From assembly GCA_014376915.1 (NCBI GenBank), contig JACMQP010000225.1, positions 1-9,543 of the forward strand: a stretch of 9,543 nt of DNA. The letters run 5' to 3'. Shown in pieces: positions 1-7,177 of the stretch (position 1 is the stretch's first letter; each line of letters begins with the position of its first letter). The position numbers and the translations under genes were made by a program. The stretch comes from Ramlibacter sp. (GTDB lineage: Bacteria > Pseudomonadota > Gammaproteobacteria > Burkholderiales > Burkholderiaceae). The notes beneath the pieces were generated by a model. The model did no database searches and was not told where the DNA came from. It saw only the letters and a program-made list of their open reading frames with translations.

Positions 1-815
1 AAGCGGGTGAAACGCCGCGCCGCCGTCGTCGGGGCCTGCTCGATCATCGCGCCGCTGCGCTCCTGCGCCTGCGCCGCCAGCGATGCGATCAGGCTGGCCT
101 CCGGCAGGTTGCGCCAGTACTTGCGGGGCATCTCCTTTTGCATCATCGCCAGCTTCAGCCGCGCCGGGTTGAAGATGCTGCGGTAATAGGTCAGCCAGAG
201 CTGCTCGCCGGCGTCGGCCGGCGGCGCCTGGTCGCGCGCAACGCCCGGGCTGAATTCGAGCGCGCCCCCCGGCCGCCATTGCGCGCAGCAATCCGGCGTC
301 AGGATGGCCCAGCGCATCTGCGCGAAGCGGCGCATGAACCAGGGCGCATTGGCTCGGGCGATGTGGTGTTCCGGTTCGAACCATGCCACGTGCAGCGGAC
401 CGGCCGGATCGCCGTCCTCGACCTGGCGGAAGCGGACGAACGCCCGCATCTTGTGGATGTCGCGGCCGACCGCGCGGGCCATGTCGCGTGCGCGCAGCAT
501 GTCGGCGTCGAGCGGATCGTGGCGCAGAGCCGGCTCGCGCGCCAGCCGCCACAGCAGCCGGTAGAGCAGGGCGAAGCGCTGCGGATCACGGTGCAGCACC
601 ACGCTTTCGCACAGCGCGAGGAACGACGCAGGCACCGCGAGCGGCACAGCGGCGTTCGCCACGGCCGGTGCGATCACCACCTCGCTGAACAGATCCTCAT
701 TGCCCGCCTGGGTGCTCCACTGAACGCTGTCCGGCGGCGTCTCGGCCGCCAGCAAGGCGCGGGCGTGGGCCCGGAAGCCCGCGAAATCGGTTTCGCCCTC
801 CAGTCGCACCTGCAT
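1..815 (-). CDS. DUF4130 / UdgX-family DNA metabolism protein, partial (3' end outside window)
   Basis: Starting at ATG 815-813, 271 codons read without a stop to the left edge, so the C-terminus is missing. Residues about 75-245 carry the hallmarks of the DUF4130 'putative DNA metabolism protein' family (TIGR03915): HRDPQRFALLYRLLWRL at 75-91, HKMRAFVRFRQVE at 121-133, AWFEPEHHIARANAPWFMRRF at 144-164, WAILTPD at 169-175, LWLTYYRSIFNPARLKL at 206-222 and QKEMPRKYWRNLPEA at 226-240. In many proteobacteria this domain is fused to a C-terminal UdgX-type uracil-DNA glycosylase (TIGR03914), which excises uracil and can cross-link covalently to the abasic site. The Arg-rich tail starting near residue 255 looks like the linker to that domain, but the UdgX part lies beyond the edge and is inferred only. 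The start lies 2 bp after the stop of the radical SAM gene, so the two genes are almost certainly one operon and the start is well fixed. Confidence 0.9.
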   Translation of the reverse strand, partial: MQVRLEGETDFAGFRAHARALLAAETPPDSVQWSTQAGNEDLFSEVVIAPAVANAAVPLAVPASFLALCESVVLHRDPQRFALLYRLLWRLAREPALRHDPLDADMLRARDMARAVGRDIHKMRAFVRFRQVEDGDPAGPLHVAWFEPEHHIARANAPWFMRRFAQMRWAILTPDCCAQWRPGGALEFSPGVARDQAPPADAGEQLWLTYYRSIFNPARLKLAMMQKEMPRKYWRNLPEASLIASLAAQAQERSGAMIEQAPTTAARRFTR

Positions 816-817
816 GG

Positions 818-2092
818 CTAGAACAGCGCGGCCTGCGCCGGCGCAGCGGCGGCGCTGCGCGCCAGTGGATGGCTGGCGTCGACACGACGCGTCGGCCGGT
901 GGTCCGCGGTGATGACGAAAGGCAGCACCTTGTGCGCCGGGACCCGCAACCGCTTCAGGTCTTCGGCGCGCACGCGCCGGCCGCGGCGCGCCAGCAGCAG
1001 CCGGTCCACCGCCTTCACGCCCAGGCCAGGCACGCGCAGCAGCAGTTCGCGCGGCGCCAGGTTGAGGTCGACCGGGAAGCGTTCGGGATGGGCCAGCGCC
1101 CACGCCAGCTTGGGGTCTACTTCGAGCGACAACATGCCGCCGTTGCCCTGCGGTGCGATCTCGCTGGCCTCGAAGCCGTAGAAGCGCATCAGCCAGTCGG
1201 CCTGGTACAGCCGGTGCTCGCGCACCAGTGGCGGTGCCTGCAGCGGCAGCGCCGACGCCGCATCCGGAATCGGGCTGAAGGCCGAGTAATACACGCGCTT
1301 CAACCGGTAGGCGCCGTACAGCTGGGCGCTGGTGGCGAGGATCGCAGCGTCGTCGGATGCGTCGGCGCCGACGATCATCTGGGTGCTCTGGCCGGCCGCC
1401 GCGAACGGCTTCGCTTTCGCGCGTCCCGGTTTCACGCCCGCTAGGGAGCTGGGCGCCGCGCGCTGCTGGTCGCGCGCCTCCCCCTTCGCCTCGTCGATGT
1501 GCAGACGCAACCGGGCCATCGAGCGGCGGATGCCGGCGCCATCCTTTTCCGGCGCCAGCGCCGCCAGGCCCTGCTCGGTCGGCAGCTCGATGTTGATCGA
1601 CAGCCGGTCGGCATAGCGGCCGGCTTTCTGCAGCAACTCCGCTGACGCCTCCGGAATGGTCTTGAGGTGGATGTAGCCGCGGAAGTCGTGCTCTTCGCGC
1701 AGCACCCGCGCCACTTCCACCACCTGCTCCATCGTGTAATCGGGACTGCGGATGATGCCGCTGGACAGGAACAGGCCGTCGATGCAGTTGCGGCGGTAGA
1801 AATCGAGCGTAAGGTTCACCACCTCGTCGATGCTGAAGCGGGCCCGCGCCACGTTGCTGCTGACGCGGTTGACGCAGTACAGACAGTCGAACTGGCAGAA
1901 GTTGGTCAGCAGGATCTTCAGCAGCGAAATACAGCGGCCGTCCGGGGCATAGCTGTGGCAGATGCCCACGCCCTCGTTAGACCCAACGCCGCGCCCTCCC
2001 ACCGAATCGCGCCGTGTGCCGCCGCTGGAGGCGCACGAGGCGTCGTACTTGGCGGCATCGGCCAGGATCGCGAGCTTGTCATTCAAATCCAC
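818..2092 (-). CDS. Putative DNA modification/repair radical SAM protein
   Basis: This 424-aa protein matches the TIGR03916 family. The N-terminus DKLAILADAAKYDASCASSG (residues 5-24) is the family opening. The radical SAM cluster-binding motif CxxxCxxC is Cys66, Cys70 and Cys73, within LLTNFCQFDCLYCVNR. Other conserved blocks are FLSSGIIRSPDYTMEQ (108-123), GYIHLKTIPEAS (139-150), LSINIELPTE (164-173), AGQSTQMIVGAD (233-244) and RVYYSAFSPIPDA (266-278). A helix-hairpin-helix motif, LLRVPGLGVKAVDRL (351-365), suggests DNA binding. Family members are expected to use a [4Fe-4S] cluster and SAM; the substrate and reaction are unknown. The start is GTG (2092-2090), chosen because the residues right after it match the family N-terminus; no Shine-Dalgarno is visible. 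A LexA-like box overlaps this start. It is transcribed with the DUF4130/UdgX gene 2 bp downstream, a pairing that recurs in other bacteria. Confidence 0.93.
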   Translation of the reverse strand: MDLNDKLAILADAAKYDASCASSGGTRRDSVGGRGVGSNEGVGICHSYAPDGRCISLLKILLTNFCQFDCLYCVNRVSSNVARARFSIDEVVNLTLDFYRRNCIDGLFLSSGIIRSPDYTMEQVVEVARVLREEHDFRGYIHLKTIPEASAELLQKAGRYADRLSINIELPTEQGLAALAPEKDGAGIRRSMARLRLHIDEAKGEARDQQRAAPSSLAGVKPGRAKAKPFAAAGQSTQMIVGADASDDAAILATSAQLYGAYRLKRVYYSAFSPIPDAASALPLQAPPLVREHRLYQADWLMRFYGFEASEIAPQGNGGMLSLEVDPKLAWALAHPERFPVDLNLAPRELLLRVPGLGVKAVDRLLLARRGRRVRAEDLKRLRVPAHKVLPFVITADHRPTRRVDASHPLARSAAAAPAQAALF

Positions 2093-2109
2093 TGGATGAT
2101 CGTACAGTA
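2090..2109 (-). promoter_or_regulatory. LexA-like SOS box overlapping the GTG start, with possible -10 element
   Basis: On the minus strand the site reads TACTGTACGATCATCCAGTG. It matches 14 of 20 positions of the E. coli LexA consensus TACTGTATATATATACAGTA. The left half CTGT is perfect, and the right half is CCAG instead of ACAG after the usual 8-bp spacer. Inside it, TACGAT (2104-2099) could act as a -10 element, placing +1 on the G of the GTG codon. No good -35 is seen 17 bp upstream (GCGCCG). LexA control fits a DNA-repair gene pair, but the box has one core mismatch and was judged by eye. Confidence 0.55.
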
Positions 2110-2295
2110 GTCGGCTGCAGGCGGCGCCTCACTGGGCGTTCCCCTCTGCACTGTGGGGACGAAAACCCGCCCGCAGGGGGCAACGTGACGGCCTGCACGG
2201 TTCGTGTAATGTTTGTTTGCAGGGGCAGCGTCCTACAGGCCGCGCCCTCCCGCGCCCATTACGATACTAATTAACTACATTGAAAGTAAATCGAC

Positions 2296-2787
2296 ATGGC
2301 CCTTTCCGACCTCTTTCGCGACGCTGGCGGCGACAACATCCAGGACGTGGACGCGCGCTTCGCTGAAGTGGCGCAGCAGGCCTCGCGCGATGAACTGGGC
2401 GCCGGGGTGGCCGAAGCGCTGCGTTCCGACCAGACCCCGCCGATGGGCGACATGGTTAGCCAGTTGTTCGGGCGCTCCACGTCGACCCAGCAGGCCGGCT
2501 TGCTGAATCAGATCCTGGCGACGCTGGGCCCCTCGGTGGCGAGCGCCATCGCTGGCGGCGCCTTGGGCCGGATCCTGCGTCCGGGCCAGTCCCAGGTGAC
2601 GCCGGAAGACGCCGCCAAGGTGTCACCGAGCGACGTCAGCGAGATCGTGAACCATGCCGAAAAGGAGCGGCCGGAGGTGGCGGACCAGCTCGGGCGTTTT
2701 TACGCCGAGCATGCGGGTCTGATCAAGACCCTGGGCAGTACCGCGCTGCTCATTGCGCTGTCGAAGATGCGCCAGAACGCACGCTGA
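2296..2787 (+). CDS. Hypothetical protein, 163 aa, helical with hydrophobic Gly/Ala-rich core
   Basis: The ATG start has a GAAAG sequence 9 nt upstream as a weak ribosome-binding site. I do not recognise a named domain; the protein resembles short hypothetical proteins I associate with Burkholderiales. The first 45 residues are acidic and amphipathic. DQTPPMGDMVSQLFGRS (45-61) is followed by a hydrophobic Gly/Ala-rich stretch, LLNQILATLGPSVASAIAGG (69-88), and a TPEDAAKVSPSDVSEIVNHAE block (102-122) rich in helix caps. The C-terminus GLIKTLGSTALLIALSKM (141-158) is again hydrophobic. There is no signal peptide, no classical membrane segment and no catalytic motif. It is divergent from the radical SAM gene, sharing a 203-bp upstream region, and convergent with dbpA. 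A real gene is supported by codon use typical of the window; function is unknown. Confidence 0.8.
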   Translation: MALSDLFRDAGGDNIQDVDARFAEVAQQASRDELGAGVAEALRSDQTPPMGDMVSQLFGRSTSTQQAGLLNQILATLGPSVASAIAGGALGRILRPGQSQVTPEDAAKVSPSDVSEIVNHAEKERPEVADQLGRFYAEHAGLIKTLGSTALLIALSKMRQNAR

Positions 2788-2804
2788 TGTCCGAGCCGCG
2801 TGTT

Positions 2805-2819
2805 GCGGCAGGCTGCCGC
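2805..2819. terminator. Short hairpin between two convergent genes (weak terminator candidate)
   Basis: GCGGCA-GGC-TGCCGC forms a perfect 6-bp stem in the 67-bp gap between the convergent 163-aa gene and dbpA. There is no T-tract on either side, so intrinsic termination is only possible, not shown. Confidence 0.3.
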
Positions 2820-2854
2820 TGCCATCCAGCAGCACGTCGCTCTCCAGAAACACT

Positions 2855-4252
<1,398 letters not shown>

Positions 4253-4362
4253 CCCTGGATGGTTTCACATGCGGCTTAACCTTGGTGCCGCCGGCTTGAT
4301 CGGCGCCGCTTCAGACCTCCGGCGAAGTAGGCATTTGGTGCAACCGGGCTTGCGTCCCGCGC

Positions 4363-4479
4363 TCACTCCGGCTTGATGTCAGCGGCCTTGGCCACGTTCT
4401 CCCGGCGGTCGGTGTCGCTGGCGGTGAAGGCCGCGAATTCGGCCGGCTTCCTGGCCGCCGGTTCCGCGTCTTTCTGGAG
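4363..4479 (-). pseudogene. C-terminal remnant of a Bug/TctC-type substrate-binding protein
   Basis: Reading minus-strand codons back from TGA (4365-4363) gives a 38-residue tail containing DAEPA, then KPAEFAAFTASDT, and ending NVAKAADIKPE. Bug-family (tripartite tricarboxylate transporter) binding proteins typically end with a block of the form TPAEFAAFIASDTARWxKVVKAADIKPE, so this is the C-terminal end of such a gene. Upstream of about 4480 the reading frame no longer resembles the family, and no start or binding-domain sequence is present. The intact Bug gene in this window ends in a related but distinct sequence (VVKAAGIKAE), so the fragment is not a simple local duplication. The remnant lies between rcnB-like and dbpA on the same strand and is inferred to be the leftover of a deletion. 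Confidence 0.7.
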
Positions 4480-4506
4480 GAAGAAGTCCCCAGCGTGCCA
4501 AGAGGC

Positions 4507-4526
4507 GCGTCCGCTTTTTCGGACGC
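4507..4526 (-). terminator. Hairpin just after the RcnB-like gene
   Basis: GCGTCCG and CGGACGC form a perfect 7-bp stem around a 6-nt loop, starting 3 bp after the stop codon of the RcnB-like gene. On the transcribed strand the loop is A-rich and no U-run follows the stem, so it may be a Rho-assisted or 3'-stabilising structure rather than a canonical intrinsic terminator. Confidence 0.5.
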
Positions 4527-4528
4527 CC

Positions 4529-5161
4529 TCAACGACCAACCACCACAGACACGATCTGGCCGGTATTCATCGCGACCAGCGCGTAGTTGCCTGAGCTCAG
4601 CAGCATCCATTGGTAGCCGTAGGACGGTGCGGGCAGGCCTCGCCACTGCCAGTCGAGCACCACGAACTGCGCGTCAAGGTATTCCGGGGGCAGGTAATCG
4701 CCCGGTCGGAAAACCTGTGGCGCGCTGTAGGCGTAGGGGTTGTAGTACGGCTGCGGCATGCCACCGTAGTACACCGGTGGCGCGAAGTATGTGGGCGGGG
4801 CACCGTAATAGAAGTTGGAACGGGGCACGACATAGCCATAGTCGCGGCGGTCATTTCCCCTGCGATCCCAGTTGCCGCGGTCGCCCTGGCGGCGGTCGTG
4901 GTCGCGGCGCGCCTCTCTTCCCTGATCGCGGCGATCGTTGGCGCGGCCGCCGTCGCGCGGTGCCCGGGCCGCCGGCTCGGCACCGCGCGCGGGCGGTCCC
5001 TGCAACTGAGGATTGCTCCGGTCCTCGGGGTGGGTTTGCTGGTAGACCTCGGGATTGTTGCTGGCGTTGCGGTCGTAGACGCGTCCCTGAGCCAGCGCCG
5101 CCGGTGCCGTTGCCAGCATGGCGACGGCGGCGATGGCGGAAAGAAAGACACGGCTACTCAT
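4529..5161 (-). CDS. RcnB-family periplasmic protein
   Basis: This is a 210-aa exported protein. The start is ATG at 5161, chosen because it opens a clean signal peptide (MSSRVFLSAIAAVAMLATAP, cleavage likely after AALA at residue 24). A GGGA ribosome-binding site lies about 8 nt upstream. The frame stays open 36 codons further up, but that part is Arg-rich and not signal-like. After the signal come a low-complexity Arg/Asp/Gly-rich linker (about 65-110) and a Tyr/Pro-rich segment (about 110-150). The C-terminal RcnB fold (PF11776) contains FRPGDYLPPEYL, VVLDWQWRGLPAP, YGYQWMLLSSGNYALVA and TGQIVSVVV. E. coli RcnB is a small periplasmic protein that tunes Ni/Co efflux together with RcnA. No rcnA, rcnR or other metal gene is next to it here, and many proteobacterial members of the family have unknown roles, so a metal function is only possible. 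A 13-bp inverted repeat lies just upstream. Confidence 0.85.
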   Translation of the reverse strand: MSSRVFLSAIAAVAMLATAPAALAQGRVYDRNASNNPEVYQQTHPEDRSNPQLQGPPARGAEPAARAPRDGGRANDRRDQGREARRDHDRRQGDRGNWDRRGNDRRDYGYVVPRSNFYYGAPPTYFAPPVYYGGMPQPYYNPYAYSAPQVFRPGDYLPPEYLDAQFVVLDWQWRGLPAPSYGYQWMLLSSGNYALVAMNTGQIVSVVVGR

Positions 5162-5182
5162 GGCGGAATCCCGGTAAATGGA

Positions 5183-5231
5183 TCGAATCCTGCGCCTGAC
5201 ACTTAACGGCCCCGCGAAGCGCAGGATTCGA
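5183..5231 (-). repeat. 13-bp perfect inverted repeat in the leader of the RcnB-like gene
   Basis: TCGAATCCTGCGC (5183-5195) and GCGCAGGATTCGA (5219-5231) are perfect complements separated by 23 bp. The 3' arm on the minus strand ends 21 nt before the RcnB-like ATG. The spacing is too wide for one compact dimer operator, so an RNA stem-loop in the leader, or a terminator for the upstream lipoprotein gene, is more likely. No U-run follows the stem. Confidence 0.6.
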
Positions 5232-5285
5232 GCGTGCAAAGAGCAGTATCCATCTGTACGAGGGTTCACGGCCGCCGCGCGCCGC

Positions 5286-5534
5286 TCACTTCTTGACTTC
5301 GTTCTTTTCTTTGCCAGTGGTGAGTTCGACTTTGGGCAATTCGATGGTCTTTTCCTCGGCCTTAATGGTCGGCACGGTGACGGTCGTCGGGCTGGTCGTC
5401 ACGTTGACTGTGGGCGGGGTCACTTCGTACTTCGGCAGCGTAACGTTGCCTTCCTGGGTCTTCTTAACGTCGCAGGCCGTGAGGCCGAAGGCGCCGAAAG
5501 AGACGAGGGCGATGGCAAGAGTGGTTCGAAACAT
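5286..5534 (-). CDS. Small Thr/Val-rich lipoprotein
   Basis: This 82-aa protein has a lipoprotein signal: MFRTTLAIALVSFGAFGLTA, then Cys21, with lipobox LTAC. The mature part is short and low in complexity. An alternating Thr/Val/Pro region (KYEVTPPTVNVTTSPTTVTV, 35-54) suggests extended beta or disordered structure, and a charged tail is rich in Lys and Glu. The residue after the lipidated Cys is Asp, which in E. coli favours retention in the inner membrane; whether that rule holds here is unknown. A good AGGAAG ribosome-binding site sits 6 nt before the ATG. I do not recognise a functional family. It is read in the same direction as the RcnB-like gene 124 bp downstream and divergently from csbD. 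Confidence 0.8.
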   Translation of the reverse strand: MFRTTLAIALVSFGAFGLTACDVKKTQEGNVTLPKYEVTPPTVNVTTSPTTVTVPTIKAEEKTIELPKVELTTGKEKNEVKK

Positions 5535-5932
5535 GGGTTCTTCCTATGTATGGGTAGGTTGGATTGGCAGCTTTGTAATTGTGTGTTTCGCCGGGAACTT
5601 GCGCTGTAGGAATGAAGCCTGAAAGCGAGTCGGCTTGCCAGCCGCGAAGGCCGAGCCAGCCCACCGCTGCGCTGTGGCCTGCAACGCCACGGGCCGACGG
5701 CGCCCGGCAAGCACGATGCAATTGCCGTTTCCGGCTGAAAGCACCTGCATCGCGTTGCCTGGAAGCTGCAGGCGATGCGCCCGAAGCGCCCAGACCGAGT
5801 ACAAAGCAGCGTGCTGCGGGAGCGGCCAGGCGCCCCCGCGTAGGACCTGGCCCACACCAGCTCAGGTGTGCCGATGGCAGCGTCCGGCTGGGGCGGAGCG
5901 CATCGTCGAGTTTCAACTCAAAGGTGATCGCA
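5535..5932. other. 398-bp divergent intergenic region
   Basis: No convincing gene is seen on either strand; open frames here are Arg/Ala/Pro-rich shadows without a ribosome-binding site or family resemblance. It separates the lipoprotein gene (minus) from csbD (plus) and should hold both promoters, but I could not identify clear -35/-10 pairs. It contains a perfect inverted repeat, CACACC-AGCTCA-GGTGTG (5853-5870), about 60 bp upstream of the csbD start, and a small one, GAGTT-TC-AACTC (5908-5919), just before the csbD ribosome-binding site. Either could be an operator or leader structure. Confidence 0.6.
5853..5870. repeat. Inverted repeat upstream of csbD
   Basis: CACACC and GGTGTG flank a 6-bp spacer and are perfectly complementary. 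The position, 63 bp before the csbD start, suits an operator or an early leader hairpin. No regulator site consensus was recognised. Confidence 0.4.
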
Positions 5933-6109
5933 ATGAACAAAGACCAGGTCAAGGGCGCCGTCAAGGACGCCGCCGGCAAGCTGCAGGAAAAGGCCGGCGA
6001 GGTGGTCGGCAACACCGACCAGCAGGACAAGGGCGTGGTCAAGCAGGTCGAAGGCAAGGTCCAGAAGGCCTTCGGCGACGTCAAGGAAGTGCTCAAGGGA
6101 AACAAATGA
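5933..6109 (+). CDS. CsbD-family stress response protein
   Basis: This is a 58-aa hydrophilic protein. MNKDQVKGAVKDAAGKLQEK, then AGEVVGN, then KGVVKQVEGKVQKAFGDVKE shows the paired repeat of the CsbD family (PF05532): Gly/Lys-spaced amphipathic helices in the pattern of E. coli YjbJ and B. subtilis CsbD. Members are abundant small cytosolic proteins induced by general stress; the molecular role is not established. The start is ATG 5933, with AAGGTGA about 8 nt upstream as a strong ribosome-binding site. The frame is open far upstream, but that part lacks family features. Its stop overlaps the start of the next gene (ATGA), which suggests translational coupling. Confidence 0.93.
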   Translation: MNKDQVKGAVKDAAGKLQEKAGEVVGNTDQQDKGVVKQVEGKVQKAFGDVKEVLKGNK

Positions 6110-6303
6110 CGGATCCCCGCAACATCGCGCACGACAAGAAGGTCGCGCAGGAAAAGAAGCACCATCACGTCGAGATTTCGCCCGGTGCCGAGCACGCGGT
6201 GCAACCGGGGCGCAAGCCGCACCTGGTTCCCAAGCTCGACACGGCGGCCAACGACAGCGATGGGGCTGCGGCCGACGCGCCGGACGCTCCCGCCACGCCT
6301 TGA
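6106..6303 (+). CDS. Small Lys/His-rich hypothetical protein coupled to csbD
   Basis: This 65-aa protein starts at ATG 6106, which overlaps the csbD stop by 4 bp (ATGA). AAGGGA, 7 nt upstream inside csbD, is a strong ribosome-binding site. The N-terminal half is highly charged (HDKKVAQEKKHHHVEI, 9-24), the middle is GRKPHLVPKLD (35-45), and the tail is an acidic Ala/Asp/Pro run. It has no signal peptide or membrane segment, and I do not know a named family. The overlap, ribosome-binding site and absence of a gap argue for a real gene expressed with csbD. The His triplet and Lys cluster could bind nucleic acid or metal, but that is speculation. Confidence 0.75.
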   Translation: MTDPRNIAHDKKVAQEKKHHHVEISPGAEHAVQPGRKPHLVPKLDTAANDSDGAAADAPDAPATP

Positions 6304-7131
6304 ACCTGGCGTCGCCCTGGGCTCGGGCCTTCGAACGCAGCGTCAAGGCGATGGCGCGGAGCAACCTGAGCGCCGATCGTCGGCTGGCCAGCCTCGGCCT
6401 GCAGACGGGGCGCGAAAAGCTTTGCCCAGAGCACCCGCATGAACCGGCTCGCCGCGCGCCAGCGCTTCCTGGTGCTCTATCCCGAGCAGGACCGGCTGGC
6501 CAATGCCCAGGGCTGCTGGAACTGGTTCGAGACCCGAGCCGGGCACGCCGCCGGCGAAGCCCAGCTGATCCTCAACGCAATCGAGCAGGTCTGCCTGCTC
6601 TACGCCGCCGACCGGGAGCGCATCGCAATCGCGGGCCTCTCGGCGGGCGCGAGCATGGCGGCCGTGCTCGTCACGCGCTACCCCGCTCGTTTCAAGGCGG
6701 TGGTGATGCATTCAGGCATCGCGCCGGGTAGCGCCCACTCGGGCCTGTGGGCGCTGGCGGCGATGCATGGGCGTGGCGCCGCCCGCTCGCTGCCCATCGG
6801 CCCGCCGTCGGATGCCCCGAGCTGGCCGCCGCTGCTGGTGATCCACGGCGGCAAGGACCGCACCGTCGCCGCCAGCAACGGCCACGCGGCAGTCAAGGTC
6901 TGGGCCGAGGCGTCCGGAGCCGCCGCTCTGGCGCCGCGCCGCGTGCAGCGCGGCCAGCGCCACGCCATGGCCGTCACCGATTCCGGTCGGCGGCCGGCAC
7001 CGCGGCCTCGTTGGTGGAAGTCCCGCAGCTCCGTCACGCCTGGAGCGGCCGGCCAGCCGTACGGCGACGCGCTGGGCCCGGACGCGTCGTGCATGGCCTG
7101 GGCTTTCGCGGCCCGCCAATTCCGGCCCTGA
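6300..7131 (+). pseudogene. PHB-depolymerase-family esterase, broken by deletion and frameshift
   Basis: A TTG start at 6300 overlaps the previous stop (TTGA) and gives the usual family N-terminus, MNLASPWARAFERSVKAMAR. At about 6400-6412 the frame jumps. Homology resumes in another frame at AKSFAQSTRMNRLAARQRFL (from 6412). The strand and HG(C) oxyanion-hole segment normally between these parts (several tens of residues) is missing. Downstream, the nucleophile box GLSAGAS (Ser codon 6640-6642), HSG, and IHGGKD with the likely catalytic Asp are intact. Near 6982 one T appears lost (GATTCC for an expected GATTTCC). The sequence encoding TAASLVEVPQLRHAWSG, with the catalytic His codon at 7035-7037, therefore lies out of frame. 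Frame is restored near 7048 for AGQPYGDALGPDAS. A 230-aa product from ATG 6439 is possible but would lack both the oxyanion hole and the His. A working copy would be a secreted or cytosolic serine esterase on polyhydroxyalkanoates or related esters. Confidence 0.85.
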
Positions 7132-7138
7132 AAAGCAG

Positions 7139-7160
7139 AAAGCCCGCCGAAGCGGGCTTT
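7139..7160. terminator. Bidirectional intrinsic terminator
   Basis: AAAGCCCGC, loop CGAA, GCGGGCTTT forms a 9-bp perfect stem with A-rich and T-rich ends. It lies 8 bp after the esterase stop (plus) and 17 bp after the Ala/Lys-rich gene stop (minus), so it can serve both convergent units. Confidence 0.85.
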
Positions 7161-7177
7161 CCGGGGAACGCGAAGAA

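Noticed and set aside
138..821. 227-aa plus-strand open frame
   Set aside because: Antisense shadow of the DUF4130/UdgX gene, which has clear family motifs on the minus strand.
4311..4646. 111-aa minus-strand frame over the Bug remnant
   Set aside because: Different frame from both the remnant and the RcnB-like gene; Arg/Pro/Ser-rich shadow.
5162..5269. Extended N-terminus for the RcnB-like protein
   Set aside because: It would bury the signal peptide behind 36 Arg-rich residues and use the inverted repeat as coding sequence.
5635..6303. 222-aa frame starting far upstream of the 65-aa protein
   Set aside because: The upstream part is an Arg/Gln/Gly-rich shadow of csbD; only the final 65 codons have their own ribosome-binding site and start.
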